Position numbers and translations under genes: made by a program. The notes under the pieces are model-generated. The model had not been told where the DNA came from, did no database searches, and saw only the letters and a list, made by a program, of their open reading frames with translations. Source: CAYVFM01 sp964546375 (GTDB lineage Bacteria; Gemmatimonadota; Gemmatimonadetes; Palauibacterales; Palauibacteraceae). From it: DNA of 14,341 bases. The stretch lies in the NCBI GenBank assembly GCA_964546375.1, contig CAZJJO010000050.1:1-14341 (forward strand), read 5' to 3'. Shown here piece by piece: positions 1 to 6,998 of the stretch. Every line of letters starts with the position of its first letter. Positions within the stretch are counted from its first letter, which is position 1.

Positions 1-50
1 GGCGGCGCGAGAAGTACGACGAGATGGGCGAGTGGGAGGAACCGTCGTGA
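1..50 (+). CDS. C-terminal end of an unidentified upstream protein (partial)
   Basis: Reading from base 3, the frame ends RREKYDEMGEWEEPS and stops at TGA 48-50. That stop overlaps the GTG start of the next gene in a GTGA, the usual sign of translational coupling. The visible tail is acidic and hydrophilic, too short to name. In Bacillus the ricT gene follows holB (DNA polymerase III delta prime), so a replication gene is one guess, but nothing in these 15 residues proves it. The reading frame is inferred from the overlap. Confidence 0.5.
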   Translation, partial: RREKYDEMGEWEEPS

Positions 51-1060
51 GCGGCGACCGGGAGAGCGGCGCGCCACCGCCGCCCCCCCGCCCCGGCGAC
101 GCGGACGCCTCCGGCGGCGGACCGGGGAGCGACGGCTCCGGCCGTCCCCCGCGGCCCGGCGGCGACGGCGCCCCGCCCGCGCCGGGCGCCGGGGAGCCGG
201 GCGAGGACGTCCAGATCGCCGAGGTGGAGTTCAAGGGGCTGAGGACCTCCCACTACGCGTTCCGCCATCCCCTGCCCCTGCGCGAGCACGAGTACGTGAT
301 CGTCGAGGCCGACCGCGGGCGGGACCTGGGCCGCGTGCAGCACGCGGTGAACGCGGCGGAGCACACCTGCGAGGGGGGCTGCGAGCACGCGGGGGACCAT
401 CCCGTCACGCCGCCCTCCAGCCGGATCCTGCGGCGCGCCGCCCCGGTGGACGTGGAGCGTCTCCGGGAGCTGCGCGACGAGGAGCCCGAGGTGCGGCGGA
501 AGACCCGCGAGATGGTCCGCCGGCGGGGCCTCAAGATGAAGGTGAGCGAGGCCGAGTGGCAGTGGGACCGCAACAAGCTCACGGTCTACTTCACCGCCGA
601 GAAGCGGGTGGACTTCCGGGAGCTGGTCCGGGAGATGGCCTCGGCCTTCAGGACGCGGATCGAGCTGCGCCAGATCGGCGTGCGCGAGGAGGCGCGCCGC
701 GTCGGCGGGATCGGCCGGTGCGGGCGGGAGCTCTGCTGCCGCACCTGGCTGGAGGACGTGGAGCCGGTGACGCTCCAGCTCGCCAAGGACCAGGGGCTGT
801 CGCTGAACCCGTCCCAGATCTCCGGCGCCTGCGGCCGGCTGATGTCCTGCCTGCGCTACGAGCACGGGGACTACCAGCAAGCCCGGAAGCGGTACCCCCG
901 GGAGGGGCGGGTCCTGGAGACCCGCCGCGGCCGCGAGAAGGTGACCGGCTGGAACCACCTCAAGGAGACCGTCACGCTGATGGACGAGGAGGGCGAGGAG
1001 CGGACCGTGGGGCTGGAGGAGCTGAAGGAGGAGACGCGGACGGCCCGGGCCGAGGGGTGA
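47..1060 (+). CDS. ricT: RicT/YaaT-like PSP1-domain protein
   Basis: A 337-residue PSP1 (RicT/YaaT) family protein. The start is placed at GTG 47 because GGGAGGA at 34-40 sits six bases upstream and GTGA overlaps the previous stop; a GTG at 32 is in frame but would put that ribosome site inside the gene. Residues 1 to about 55 are a Pro/Gly/Asp-rich, probably disordered extension. The conserved PSP1 core follows and includes GGIGRCGRELCC (C225, C230, C231) and SGACGRLMSCLRYE (C262, C268), the cysteine signature of the family. Further Cys/His residues lie in a HTCEGGCEHAGDH stretch. In Bacillus, RicT works with RicA and RicF as an Fe-S-containing complex affecting RNase Y-dependent mRNA processing; the partners are not in this window. 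Function here is by homology and the cysteines are directly seen. Confidence 0.9.
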   Translation: MSGDRESGAPPPPPRPGDADASGGGPGSDGSGRPPRPGGDGAPPAPGAGEPGEDVQIAEVEFKGLRTSHYAFRHPLPLREHEYVIVEADRGRDLGRVQHAVNAAEHTCEGGCEHAGDHPVTPPSSRILRRAAPVDVERLRELRDEEPEVRRKTREMVRRRGLKMKVSEAEWQWDRNKLTVYFTAEKRVDFRELVREMASAFRTRIELRQIGVREEARRVGGIGRCGRELCCRTWLEDVEPVTLQLAKDQGLSLNPSQISGACGRLMSCLRYEHGDYQQARKRYPREGRVLETRRGREKVTGWNHLKETVTLMDEEGEERTVGLEELKEETRTARAEG

Positions 1061-1069
1061 GCCCGACCG

Positions 1070-1092
1070 CCGGCCGCGAAGGCCGCGGCCGG
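1070..1092 (+). terminator. Perfect GC stem-loop after ricT
   Basis: A perfect 9-bp inverted repeat (1070-1078 with 1084-1092) encloses a 5-base loop, ten bases after the ricT stop. No T-run follows, so it is not a classical intrinsic terminator. It could be a transcript-end or processing structure, or chance in such GC-rich DNA. Confidence 0.25.
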
Positions 1093-1181
1093 GCCTGGTC
1101 CGGGCCTTGCGAACGGGGACGCCCGACCCGGGAGGGCCCGCGTCCGGGACGGAGACGAAGACGAACACGCACGGGAGCGCC

Positions 1182-2075
1182 ATGAGCGACCGCTGGACCG
1201 TACAGATCCTGCCGGAGAACGGCGGGCGGACCCGGACCTTCCGCCTGCGGCGCGGGGGCGTGGCGGCGGCCGTCCTCCTGGCGGCGCTGCTCGGCGCCGC
1301 GGCGGCCGTCGGGGCCGCCCTGGTGGCGAGCGGCGCCGTGGAGTCGGCCCGGATCGACCGGCTGGCCGAGCGCAACCGCCAGCTCGCGGACGACCTCCGG
1401 GAGGCCGAGCGCCGGACCGGCGAGCTGGCCCGAGCGCTGGACGGGCTGGCGGTGCAGGAGGAGCGCTTCCGCCTGCTGGCCGGGCTCCCCCTCATCGACC
1501 CCGAGGTGCGCCAGGTGGGCGTCGGGGGACCGGAGGCCGGCGACGGCCCGGCCTCGGCGACCCGCGAGCTGGACCGCCTGCTGCGGCGGGCCGACCTGGT
1601 GGCCTCCAGCCTCTCCGAGGCCACCGACTCGCTCCGGGTCCACCGGGAGGTCTTCCTGGCCCGGCCCTCGATCCGCCCCGTGGCCAGCGAGGACGCCTGG
1701 ATCAGCTCCGGCTACAGCAACAGCCGGTACCACCCGATCCTGCTCGACAGCCGCCCCCACACCGGCATCGACATCTCCGCCCGGGCGGGCGCCCCGGTAC
1801 GGGCGACGGCCCACGGTACGGTGACCTTCGCCGGCCGGTCGCCGGGCTACGGCAAGATGGTGGAGGTCGACCACGGGTACGGCTACGCCACGCGCTACGC
1901 CCACGCCTCCCGCGTCCGCGTCGCCGAGGGCGAGGAGGTCCGCCGGGGCGACGTGGTCGCCGAGGTCGGCCAGACCGGGCTCACCACCGGCCCCAACCTC
2001 CACTACGAGGTGCTGGTGGACGGGGAGCCGGTGGATCCCCGCCCCTTCCTGCTGGAAGACCGCCTGCTACGGTAG
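1182..2075 (+). CDS. Membrane-anchored M23 (LytM-type) peptidase family protein
   Basis: A 297-residue envelope protein. The start is ATG 1182, preceded by GGGAG, and gives the typical N-terminus of membrane-anchored M23 proteins; an in-frame start at 1107 would only add a low-complexity leader. Residues 1-25 are a short basic cytoplasmic part, about 26-49 an Ala/Leu/Val membrane helix, about 51-100 a coiled coil, and about 170-290 the M23 domain. Zinc-site residues H193 and D197 (HTGID), H241 (RYAH) and H274 are present. In the usual HxH motif the first histidine is N272 (GPNLHYEV). LytM-type enzymes cut peptidoglycan cross-links or stems, and coiled-coil members often act in cell division or as amidase activators. 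Whether this one is an active endopeptidase is uncertain because the missing histidine is a catalytic position in LytM. Confidence 0.88.
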   Translation: MSDRWTVQILPENGGRTRTFRLRRGGVAAAVLLAALLGAAAAVGAALVASGAVESARIDRLAERNRQLADDLREAERRTGELARALDGLAVQEERFRLLAGLPLIDPEVRQVGVGGPEAGDGPASATRELDRLLRRADLVASSLSEATDSLRVHREVFLARPSIRPVASEDAWISSGYSNSRYHPILLDSRPHTGIDISARAGAPVRATAHGTVTFAGRSPGYGKMVEVDHGYGYATRYAHASRVRVAEGEEVRRGDVVAEVGQTGLTTGPNLHYEVLVDGEPVDPRPFLLEDRLLR

Positions 2076-2097
2076 CCGGCCCGGGCCGGCCGGGACG

Positions 2098-2128
2098 TTG
2101 ATTCTCCCCGATGGCGGATCTACCTTGC
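2098..2128 (+). promoter_or_regulatory. Candidate promoter for the lipoprotein gene (TTG-N20-TACCTTG)
   Basis: TTG at 2098-2100 and TACCTTGC at 2121-2128 are separated by 20 bases. This resembles the Bacteroidota-type pattern (TTG near -33, TAnnTTTG near -7). It lies in the 154-base gap after the M23 gene, about 100 bases before the lipoprotein ATG. Two other genes in the window have a similar element (8486-8517 and 9133-9162). Confidence 0.45.
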
Positions 2129-2165
2129 CGGAGATTCCCGGGTCGCATCTCGCGCCCTCCACGCC

Positions 2166-2190
2166 GCCGGACCCGCCGACCGGGTCCGGC
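2166..2190 (+). promoter_or_regulatory. Perfect stem-loop in the lipoprotein leader
   Basis: A perfect 10-bp stem (2166-2175 with 2181-2190) with a 5-base loop CCGAC lies between the candidate promoter and the ribosome site. It would be a strong hairpin in the 5' untranslated RNA. It could instead terminate read-through from the M23 gene, though no T-run follows. Confidence 0.3.
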
Positions 2191-2229
2191 CCACGACGGA
2201 GCGATCACCCGAAGAACCGGAGTCCCTCC

Positions 2230-2994
2230 ATGCGCGCACGTCCCCTGACGCTCGTACTCGCGTTCTCGGCCAGCGTCCTCCTCGCCGCGTGCGGCGGCGG
2301 GGACGTCGTCGTGAAGGCCACCGCCTCCACCGAGGCCGGCGAGGCGTCGCCGGTGGAGGAGATGGTCGTGACCTTCCTCCCCTACGACCGGGATTCGATC
2401 TTCAGCGCCCTCGACCAGCGGGCCGACACGCCCCGCCCCGAGATCCCCCAGTCGCTCCGCGACCAGTTCGACCGGATCGTCGACATGCGGACCGAGTGGC
2501 GGCAGGCGGAGGACGAGTGGAGCTCGGTGCGCGACAGCCTCGAGGGCCTCTCCGGGCAGATGGAGGGGATGGACCAGACGAGCCGCGAGTACATGGAGCT
2601 GTTCGACCAGTTCGAGGCGCTCGAGGAGCGTGTCGGAGCGCTCGAGCGCCGCAAGGACCGGCTCTTCGAGCGCTACGACAGCCTGCAGCGGGAGGTCGTG
2701 AACCGCTCGGACTCGATCCGGGCGGAGATCCGGAACTGGGAGGAGAACGCCTACCACGGCTACCTCGACATCACCGACAGCATCGAGCGGGCCAAGGGCG
2801 TCGAGGTCCGGCGCGACACCACCGACAGCCAGGGCATCGCCCGGGCCTCCCTGCCCGGGGGCGACTGGTGGGTCTACGCGCGCACCGAGCCCGGCCCCTA
2901 CGAGGAGCTGTACTGGAACATCCACGTCGTGCCCGGTCAGGTGGACACCCTCCGCCTGTCGCGCGAGAACGCGGAGCTGCGCCCCAGCCTCTGA
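2230..2994 (+). CDS. Predicted lipoprotein with a long coiled coil, function unknown
   Basis: A 254-residue protein starting at ATG 2230, seven bases after a CGGAG ribosome site. Residues 1-20 are a signal peptide with lipobox LAAC; C21 is the lipidated cysteine. Glycine at +2 rather than aspartate does not favour inner-membrane retention under the E. coli rule. Residues about 26-50 look like beta strands. About 70-172 is a charged, heptad-rich coiled coil (DRLFERYDSLQREV and similar). About 190-245 is a beta-rich segment (DSQGIARASLPGGDWWVYAR) resembling a carboxypeptidase-regulatory-like or transthyretin-type sandwich. The beta segments at both ends suggest one sandwich domain with a coiled coil inserted. 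No catalytic motif is visible. It lies between a peptidoglycan-hydrolase homologue and fadJ, so the context points only to the cell envelope. Confidence 0.8.
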   Translation: MRARPLTLVLAFSASVLLAACGGGDVVVKATASTEAGEASPVEEMVVTFLPYDRDSIFSALDQRADTPRPEIPQSLRDQFDRIVDMRTEWRQAEDEWSSVRDSLEGLSGQMEGMDQTSREYMELFDQFEALEERVGALERRKDRLFERYDSLQREVVNRSDSIRAEIRNWEENAYHGYLDITDSIERAKGVEVRRDTTDSQGIARASLPGGDWWVYARTEPGPYEELYWNIHVVPGQVDTLRLSRENAELRPSL

Positions 2995-3064
2995 CGACCG
3001 CCCGCCCCGCGGCCGCTCCCGCGCCCGGCCGGGGAGGACTTCCGCGGAGGAGAGAGAAGCGCCG

Positions 3065-5224
3065 ATGAGCGAGCCGAGCGAGGCGACGTTCCGACACGAG
3101 GTGGACGAGCGCGGGGTCGCCCGCGTCGTCATCGACCAGCCCGACGCCGGCGTCAACCTCCTCGACACCCCCACCATGGAGGAGCTGGAGGAGCTGATCC
3201 GGCGGCTGGGGGACGCCGCGGAGGCCGGGGAGGTCTCGGCCGTGCTGCTGGCGAGCGGCAAGGAGGACAGCTTCGTCGCCGGCGCCGACGTCCGGGAGAT
3301 CGCCGACCTGACCGACCCGGAGGAGGCCGCCGCCAAGGCCCGCCGGGGCCAGGAGATCTTCCGACGCCTCGAGTCGCTCCCGGTACCGACGGTGGCGGCC
3401 GTCCACGGCACCTGCCTGGGCGGGGGCACCGAGATGATCCTCGCCTGCGACCACCGGATCGCCTCCGACGCCGACGCCACCGAGATCGGCCTCCCCGAGG
3501 TGAAGCTGGGCATCCTGCCGGGCTTCGGCGGCACCGTGCGGCTGCCCCGCCTGTGCGGCGTCCGGAACGCCCTGGACGTGATCCTGGCGGGCAGGTCGGT
3601 GGACGCCGGGAAGGCGCGGCGGATCGGCCTGGTGGACCGGGTCGCCGACGCCGGGGCGTTCGGCCGGGAGGTCGACGCGTTCCTGGACGAGGTCCTGGCC
3701 GGCGAGGCGCCGTCCGGGGGCTACGAGAAGTCGCTGCCGGAGCGCCTGCTCGAGGACACCCCCCCGGGCCGCTGGCTCCTCTTCCGCATGGCCCGCAGGC
3801 GGGCCGAGGAGCGCTCCGGCGGCCACTACCCGGCGCCGCTCCGGGCGCTGGAGGTGATCCGCCGGACGTACGGCCGGCCGCTGGACGAGGCGCTCCCGGT
3901 CGAGGCCCGAGCCCTGGGCGAGCTGGCCGTCACCCCCGAGTCGAAGAACCTGACCCGGATCTTCCTGCTCACCCGGCAGGCGAAGCGCGCCCTCCCGGAA
4001 GAGGTCATGGAGGGCCGGCGGGAGGTCGAGAAGGTGGGCGTCCTGGGCGCCGGGGTCATGGGCGGGGCCATCGCCGAGCTGGCCGCGGCCAACGACGTCC
4101 CGGCCGTGATGAAGGACATCGACCGGGACGCCCTGGACGACGGCCTCCGCCACGCGAAGGCGCTCCTGGACAAGGCGGCGAGGAAGGGCGTCTTCGACGA
4201 GGACGAGGCGGGCCTCAAGTACGCCCTCGTCGACGGGACGCTGGAGTACGACGCCCTGGCCGACGTCGACCTGGTGGTGGAGGCCGTGGTGGAGAAGATG
4301 GAGGTGAAGCGGCAGGTGCTGCGGGAGGCCGAGGAGGTCCTGCCCGAGCACGCCGTCTTCGCCACCAACACCTCGTCCCTCTCGGTGGACGAGCTGGCCG
4401 AAGCCTCCGACCGGCCCGATCGGGTCGTGGGGCTCCACTTCTTCAACCCCGTCCACAAGATGCCGCTGGTGGAGGTCGTCCGGGGCGAGGCCTCCAGCGA
4501 CGAGGCGCTGGCCGTGGCCCTGGGCTTCGCCCTGGACATGGGCAAGAACCCCGTCCTGGTGAACGACGGCCCGGGCTTCCTGGTGAACCGGGTCCTGGCC
4601 CCCTACCTGAACGAGGCGGGCCACCTGCTGGCCGAGGGCGCCGGAGTCCGGGCGGTGGACCGGGCGCTCACCGAGTTCGGCATGCCCATGGGCCCCTGCC
4701 GCCTGCTGGACGAGGTGGGGCTGGACGTCGCCCTCCACGTGAGCGGGGTCATGGAGGAGGCCTTCGGGGAGCGGATGAAGGCCTCTGACGTGGTGGACCG
4801 GCTCCGGGACGACGGGCGCGTCGGCAAGAAGGGCGGCAAGGGCTTCTACCTCTACGAGGACGGGCGGGAGAAGAAGGTGGACCCCGACCTGAAGGACCTC
4901 CTCCCCCGTCCCCGGAAGGCGCCCCCCGCGGCCGCGGACGTCCGGCGCCGCTGCCTATACCTCATGGTGAACGAGGCGGCCCACGCCCTGGAGGACGGCA
5001 TCGTCGACGACCCGGACCTGGTGGACCTGGCGATGGTGATGGGCACCGGCTTCCCTCCCTTCCGCGGCGGGATCCTCCGGTGGGCGGACGTCGAGGGACT
5101 GGATCGCATCGTCGAGGGGCTCCGCGGCTTCCGGGAGGAGATCGGCGAGCGCTTCCGGCCCGCCGACCCGCTGGTCGAGCGCGCCCGGGCCGGCGAGACC
5201 TTCACCGATCCTGTCCTCCGGTAG
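3065..5224 (+). CDS. fadJ: Bifunctional enoyl-CoA hydratase / 3-hydroxyacyl-CoA dehydrogenase (FadJ/FadB alpha subunit)
   Basis: At 719 residues this is the usual length of the beta-oxidation alpha subunit. ATG 3065 follows the purine-rich GGAGGAGAGAGAAG. Residues about 10-200 form the crotonase domain: the oxyanion-loop region VAGADVREIA, catalytic-type glutamates E123 (GGGTE) and E145 (GLPEVKLGILPGFGG). Residues about 322-505 form the NAD-binding dehydrogenase domain with GAGVMGG at 328-334, NTSSLSVDELA, and the His/Glu pair H458 (HFFNPVH) and E470. The C-terminal dehydrogenase domains start at NDGPGFLVNRVL. It hydrates trans-2-enoyl-CoA and oxidises the L-3-hydroxyacyl-CoA with NAD+. The thiolase partner (fadI/fadA) is not visible here. 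FadJ versus FadB cannot be decided from sequence reading alone. All key residues look intact. Confidence 0.95.
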   Translation: MSEPSEATFRHEVDERGVARVVIDQPDAGVNLLDTPTMEELEELIRRLGDAAEAGEVSAVLLASGKEDSFVAGADVREIADLTDPEEAAAKARRGQEIFRRLESLPVPTVAAVHGTCLGGGTEMILACDHRIASDADATEIGLPEVKLGILPGFGGTVRLPRLCGVRNALDVILAGRSVDAGKARRIGLVDRVADAGAFGREVDAFLDEVLAGEAPSGGYEKSLPERLLEDTPPGRWLLFRMARRRAEERSGGHYPAPLRALEVIRRTYGRPLDEALPVEARALGELAVTPESKNLTRIFLLTRQAKRALPEEVMEGRREVEKVGVLGAGVMGGAIAELAAANDVPAVMKDIDRDALDDGLRHAKALLDKAARKGVFDEDEAGLKYALVDGTLEYDALADVDLVVEAVVEKMEVKRQVLREAEEVLPEHAVFATNTSSLSVDELAEASDRPDRVVGLHFFNPVHKMPLVEVVRGEASSDEALAVALGFALDMGKNPVLVNDGPGFLVNRVLAPYLNEAGHLLAEGAGVRAVDRALTEFGMPMGPCRLLDEVGLDVALHVSGVMEEAFGERMKASDVVDRLRDDGRVGKKGGKGFYLYEDGREKKVDPDLKDLLPRPRKAPPAAADVRRRCLYLMVNEAAHALEDGIVDDPDLVDLAMVMGTGFPPFRGGILRWADVEGLDRIVEGLRGFREEIGERFRPADPLVERARAGETFTDPVLR

Positions 5225-5273
5225 GGGGCCGTCCGCCCGGGGCCGGCCCGGCCCGGGACCCGAGGTCGAGGTC

Positions 5274-6248
5274 GTGGTCCGTCGCCCGCCGGACCGCCGG
5301 GCGCGCCACGTCCAGGAGCTGCTGCTGGACGAGGCCGAGCTGAAGATCACCCTCCAGCGCCGGCCGCGGACCGCCGATCCCCGGGAGGTGGCCGACGGGG
5401 TGGTCCTGGAGCCGGGCGCCTCCCTCCTCTGGTTCACCTTCCCGGGCCGCCCCTGGGAGGTGGCCGCCTTCCACGACCGGGCCGGCGACCTGTCGGGCCA
5501 CTACACGAACCTGATACGGCCCGTGGAGATCGGCCCCGGGCGGTGGCGCCTCGACGACCTCTTCCTGGACCTCTGGCAGCCCTACGGCGGGGAGCCGCGC
5601 CTGCTGGACGCCGACGAGCTGGCCGAGGCCCGGGAGCGGGGCTGGATCGGGACCGACGAGGCCGACCGGGTGGAGCGGCTGGGCCGGGAGCTGCTGGACC
5701 GGGCCCGGGCCGGCGACTGGCCGCCGGAGCCGGTCCGCCGGTGGACCCTGGCGTCGGTGCCGAGCCTCCGGCTCCGCCGGGACGAGCCCGGCACCTACTG
5801 GGCCAGCCTCGTCGCCGGCCGGATCGTGGCGCTCGGCGTCTACTTCCTCGGGGCGGCCTCGGTCACCTCCCTGGGCTTCGCGCTGCTCACCGACGCCCTG
5901 GGGCGCCCCGGCGCGGCCCGGCGGGCGTGGGCGGCGGCGCTGGTCCTGGAGGGGGCGGTCCTGCTGCCCGTGGCGCTGGCGGGCCGACTGCCGGCCACCC
6001 GCCGCGTCCGGCCGAAGGAGGCCCTGTCGGAGTCGACCCTCTTCCTGGGGGCGGCCGCCGCCACGGGGGCGGTGCTGGTGGCCCACGACAGCTCGCTCTG
6101 GCGCTCGATGCTCACCGCCGTGTACCTGGCGCTGGGCGGCTTCCTGGGGATCTTCGCGTTCTGCCGCGTCCGGTTCGAGCGGCGCGTCCCCGCCCTGGCG
6201 CTGGCGGGGCTGGCGGTCTGCCTGGCCACCCTGGCCGTCCTGCTCTGA
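5274..6248 (+). CDS. DUF402 domain fused to a five-helix membrane domain
   Basis: A 324-residue protein read from GTG 5274, 49 bases after fadJ; GAGG at 5262-5265 is a modest ribosome site. Residues about 1-158 match DUF402: HYTNLIRP at 76-83, WRLDDLFLDLWQP at 91-103 with the acidic pair D95/D99, LLDADELAEA at 110-119, then an amphipathic helix. DUF402 occurs in the FAU-1 RNA-binding proteins and in nucleoside di/triphosphatases of the Ntdp type, where the acidic residues bind metal; activity here is unproven. Residues about 176-324 contain five likely membrane helices (about 178-205, 216-237, 254-271, 279-297, 305-324) separated by Arg-rich loops. A short gap of two bases leads into the next membrane gene, so the two are probably co-translated. 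Confidence 0.8.
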   Translation: MVRRPPDRRARHVQELLLDEAELKITLQRRPRTADPREVADGVVLEPGASLLWFTFPGRPWEVAAFHDRAGDLSGHYTNLIRPVEIGPGRWRLDDLFLDLWQPYGGEPRLLDADELAEARERGWIGTDEADRVERLGRELLDRARAGDWPPEPVRRWTLASVPSLRLRRDEPGTYWASLVAGRIVALGVYFLGAASVTSLGFALLTDALGRPGAARRAWAAALVLEGAVLLPVALAGRLPATRRVRPKEALSESTLFLGAAAATGAVLVAHDSSLWRSMLTAVYLALGGFLGIFAFCRVRFERRVPALALAGLAVCLATLAVLL

Positions 6249-6250
6249 GC

Positions 6251-6925
6251 GTGGGCGCCCGACGGGGGCCGGGCGCGCGGCGGGCGGCCCTGCTCCTGCT
6301 CGGGGCCGCCGTCCTCCTGTGGCTGCTCTGGGGCCGGGGCGTGCTGGCCCCGCTCCGGCTGGTCCTGGTGCTCCTCCACGAGCTCGGCCACGCCGCGGCC
6401 GCCGTGGCCACCGGCGGGACCGTGCGGGAGATCGCCGTCACGGCCGGCGAGGCCGGCTGGTGCGCCTGCCCGGGCGGCGACGCCTTCGTCACCCTCTCGG
6501 CCGGCTACCTGGGCAGCGTGGCCTGGGGCGCGGGGCTGGTGGCGGCCGCCACCGCCGGCGCCGGGTGGGCCCGGGGCGCGCTGGCCGTCCTGGCGGCGGC
6601 CCTGGCCGCCGTGGTGCTCGTGTGGGGGAGCGGGCTGGTGACCGTGGCCGTGGGGCTCGGCGCCGGGCTGGTGCTGGCGGCCGTGGCGCTCCGGGCCGGC
6701 CCCGACCTCGCCCGGGGGACCCTGGCGGCGCTGGGGCTGGCGTCCTGCCTCTACGCCGTGCTGGACGTGAAGGCCGACGTGCTGGAGCGGCCCGGGGCGC
6801 CGTCGGACGCCGCCGCCCTGGCCGAGCTCACCGGGCTCCCGACCCTGGCCTGGGGCGGGCTCTGGTGGCTCGCCTCCCTGACGGTCTTCGCCTGGGCGGC
6901 CCGGCGCGCCTGGCGGCGGCTGTAG
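6251..6925 (+). CDS. M50B-like integral membrane metalloprotease homologue
   Basis: A 224-residue polytopic membrane protein. GTG 6251 is two bases after the preceding stop and has no clear ribosome site of its own, suggesting coupling to the DUF402 gene. An open frame extends upstream to 5543 but overlaps the DUF402 gene and reads as low-complexity shadow. The zinc-protease motif HELGH is at 43-47 within a hydrophobic helix. It is followed by ATGGTVREIAVTAGEAG and TLSAGYLGS, and later by CLYAVLDVKADV (D172, D176) and a TGLP/W block, a pattern typical of the M50B-like family. About five or six membrane segments fill the rest. M50 proteins cut substrates inside or near the membrane; the substrate here is unknown. 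Many M50B members have no demonstrated activity, so the family call is firmer than the protease call. Confidence 0.82.
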   Translation: MGARRGPGARRAALLLLGAAVLLWLLWGRGVLAPLRLVLVLLHELGHAAAAVATGGTVREIAVTAGEAGWCACPGGDAFVTLSAGYLGSVAWGAGLVAAATAGAGWARGALAVLAAALAAVVLVWGSGLVTVAVGLGAGLVLAAVALRAGPDLARGTLAALGLASCLYAVLDVKADVLERPGAPSDAAALAELTGLPTLAWGGLWWLASLTVFAWAARRAWRRL

Positions 6926-6930
6926 GCGCG

Positions 6931-6997
6931 GCCGACGCGGCGCGGAGCCGGGGCCCGGGCGGACCGCCGCCCTCCGCCGGCGCCGCCCCTCGTCGGC
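6931..6997. terminator. Imperfect inverted repeat between convergent genes
   Basis: GCCGACG plus CGGCGC (6931-6943) pair with GCGCCG (6980-6985) and CGTCGGC (6991-6997), leaving a five-base bulge on the right arm. The enclosed sequence is very GC-rich and can itself fold. It fills the gap between the M50B-like gene and the convergent M28 gene and could end transcription in both directions, but there is no T-run on either strand. Confidence 0.3.
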
Positions 6998-6998
6998 G

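Noticed and set aside
32..46. Earlier GTG start for the RicT gene
   Set aside because: It would place the GGGAGGA ribosome site inside the gene and lose the GTGA junction with the upstream stop.
2771..4738. Long minus-strand open frame opposite fadJ
   Set aside because: It lies antisense to an unambiguous FadJ protein and reads as His/Gln/Val/Pro-rich low complexity, as expected from high-GC codon structure.
5543..6250. N-terminal extension of the M50B-like gene
   Set aside because: The extension overlaps the DUF402 gene almost entirely and is low complexity; the membrane protein begins sensibly at GTG 6251.
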